This document shows positions 19,800 through 21,087 of a stretch of 21,087 nt of DNA, piece by piece. The DNA lies in assembly GCA_009801015.1 (NCBI GenBank), contig VHZZ01005195.1:38610-59696 (forward strand), read 5' to 3'. The position numbers and the translations under genes were made by a program. Numbering within the stretch: the first letter of the stretch is position 1; the number at the start of each line of letters is the position of its first letter. The notes under the pieces were generated by a model. It was not told the DNA's origin. It worked only from the letters and a program-made list of their open reading frames with translations, and searched no databases. Source of the stretch: Silene noctiflora. Lineage: Eukaryota > Streptophyta > Magnoliopsida > Caryophyllales > Caryophyllaceae.

Positions 19800-19801
19800 C
19801 T

Positions 19802-20460
19802 TAAACATGTGATGTTCGCATACCAGTTAGAAATATAGGCGTCTGAAGAAAGGTGTTTGGGCAAGATGCTGTACATTTTAACAAAGGTAAGTCCATATTA
19901 GATTTCTAATGCTTACATGACCTGCAAAATTATCACCGTACAGAAAAGCTCAAAACTTTCACCTTAAAAGAACCCGATTATTGGCGACGTTCTGTAGACG
20001 GACAAGGCAACCTCCAAGGGAAAAGCCATCAATGGTGGTTTGAGAACAAAGGTGAATGTGAAGGGAAAGTAAAATGAACTAGGGGGAAAGGATTACTGAG
20101 TGAAAAACAAAACACATCCGGTTCACTAGGCCTATTTCACATGCAAACCGGTTAAAGGAGGTGGCTACTAAAAGTAGCAGCATCACTGCTCAAATGAACA
20201 GTACACAGTCGGTTTATGGGACAATTATGTTAAGGTGAGTAGATGTAAGCAAATAACAATGAGTAAAACAGGGAAAATCAGAACTAAATATTCATAATTA
20301 TCTGCGAAATATCGAGTTCATAGCATTCCGGCGTTATTAAAAAAAATCTGTTCAAAAGCAACTGAACTAAAGAAACTAAGGACAAACACGCTAGTTTCAA
20401 ATAAACCAATAAATGATCATCGAAAATAACTTGTATTCTTGTTAAATTAATTAATTAATT
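19802..20460. other. Region between two minus-strand coding segments
   Basis: The right part should be 3' UTR of the 206-aa ORF. A short minus-strand open stretch near 19955-20075 reads IDGFSLGGCL, which includes a GXSXG pattern, but it is too short and unsupported to call. Nothing else is recognised. Confidence 0.4.
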
Positions 20461-21081
20461 CTAATCTTCCGGCAATTTGGAATCGTACAATAAAGCTTCC
20501 GGCCACGGGATATGATGAGGAGGAGGACGATAGTGGGGATAAGAATATGTATTGGTTTTGCAGATAGAAGAGCCATAACGTCTGGTGTGTACTTCATGGA
20601 AGAAAACACAAGCTGGGACTCCAGCAATCGTAAGGGCAGCGAGTGAGGCGGCACGAAGGCCATAACGGGCAAACCCAAAGGCTCCCCCTATGGCGAGACA
20701 ATGGATTTCATACGGAATAGCATCCCCGTGCGGAGTCTCTCCACTGAATTTAAAATAAGCATGCCGTGAAAGACAATGACCTAAAGAAGCCAAAGCGAAA
20801 TTCCCGCCTATACAGGGAGCTTTGACGAGGGCGTTGCACAATCTAGAGTTGAAGTCGCAGGTATTGGCTTTGATGAAATTGAAGAAAAATCCTATTCCAG
20901 TACCTACTAATAGTCCACTCCCTACACCTTCTGCTATGTCGGAAGTTACATCTGTGCATTTCAAAGTACCATACCCTTCCCAATCTGGAGGCCCTTTGTA
21001 AAGTACTCGGCTTTCCATGACGCTCTTACCAACTAAATCAATATGAATATGATACTGATTTCCAAGGGAGAAACTTCTCAT
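20461..21081 (-). CDS. Glycine-rich multi-helix membrane protein, possibly Tim17/22/23/OEP16-like
   Basis: An uninterrupted 206-codon frame runs to TAG at 20461. The first ATG is at 21081, but the frame stays open for the last six bases, so the true start may lie outside the window; M22 is another candidate. After a soluble N-terminus (1-45) come four hydrophobic glycine-rich segments: about 50-70 (EGVGSGLLVGTGIGF), 90-108 (IGGNFALASLGHCL), 127-140 (LAIGGAFGFARY) and 142-162 (LRAASLAALTIAGVPACVFF). Close spacing, GxxxG-like motifs and an Arg between helices 3 and 4 recall the PRAT superfamily of mitochondrial and plastid import proteins, but a full PRAT motif is not evident. The C-terminus is Tyr/Pro/His-rich (YPHYRPPPHHIPWPEA). 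Being open this long in AT-rich DNA supports a real gene; the family is a suggestion only. Confidence 0.6.
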   Translation of the reverse strand: MRSFSLGNQYHIHIDLVGKSVMESRVLYKGPPDWEGYGTLKCTDVTSDIAEGVGSGLLVGTGIGFFFNFIKANTCDFNSRLCNALVKAPCIGGNFALASLGHCLSRHAYFKFSGETPHGDAIPYEIHCLAIGGAFGFARYGLRAASLAALTIAGVPACVFFHEVHTRRYGSSICKTNTYSYPHYRPPPHHIPWPEALLYDSKLPED

Positions 21082-21087
21082 AAATCG

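Noticed and set aside
19955-20075. Minus-strand IDGFSLGGCL with a GXSXG pattern, suggesting an alpha/beta hydrolase
   Set aside because: Fewer than 50 codons, no other hydrolase motif, no compatible splice partner found. A GXSXG pattern alone occurs easily by chance.

Overview
The window looks like nuclear DNA from a flowering plant. It is AT-rich, its genes are split by GT-AG introns of several hundred to about 1,700 bases, and it is dense in short non-autonomous DNA transposons (MITEs). The abundance of TACTCCGTA-type motifs and of foldback elements ending in TAAGAYGG suggests a core eudicot, perhaps Caryophyllales. That placement is a guess from repeat flavour, not from an alignment.

Left third (1-2708): a poly(A) run at the window edge, a decayed hAT-like MITE with a GC-rich element nested inside it, a second hAT-like MITE carrying tRNA-like promoter boxes, a microsatellite, and then the promoter and 5' leader of the first gene. 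Centre-left (2709-7924, + strand): an intact six-exon YABBY transcription factor of the YAB2 clade, 180 aa, reconstructed exon by exon. Its introns hold a Stowaway-like MITE, dispersed direct repeats, a 420-bp element with palindromic ends, and a foldback element.

Centre (7925-14347): no convincing gene. It holds a tRNA-derived SINE with an imperfect target duplication, two Tourist-like MITEs each flanked by TAA, a hat-type MITE with a perfect 8-bp target duplication, microsatellites and the 3' side of the next gene. Centre-right (14348-17989, - strand): an intact four-exon gene for a secreted 154-aa ML-domain (NPC2-like) lipid-binding protein. Its first intron contains a 730-bp inverted-repeat element and two abutting Stowaway MITEs.

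Right end (18000-21087, - strand): two short coding-looking segments that I cannot join into a gene, one of them weakly resembling the non-RIP beta domain of JIP60-like proteins. At the edge is a 206-aa single-exon ORF for a glycine-rich, multi-helix membrane protein that may belong to the Tim17/Tim22/Tim23/OEP16 superfamily.

The genes do not form a pathway: a developmental regulator, a lipid-transfer-type secreted protein and a possible organelle membrane protein are ordinary eukaryotic neighbours. I found no defence system, CRISPR array or gene cluster. The most unusual material is the transposon layer.
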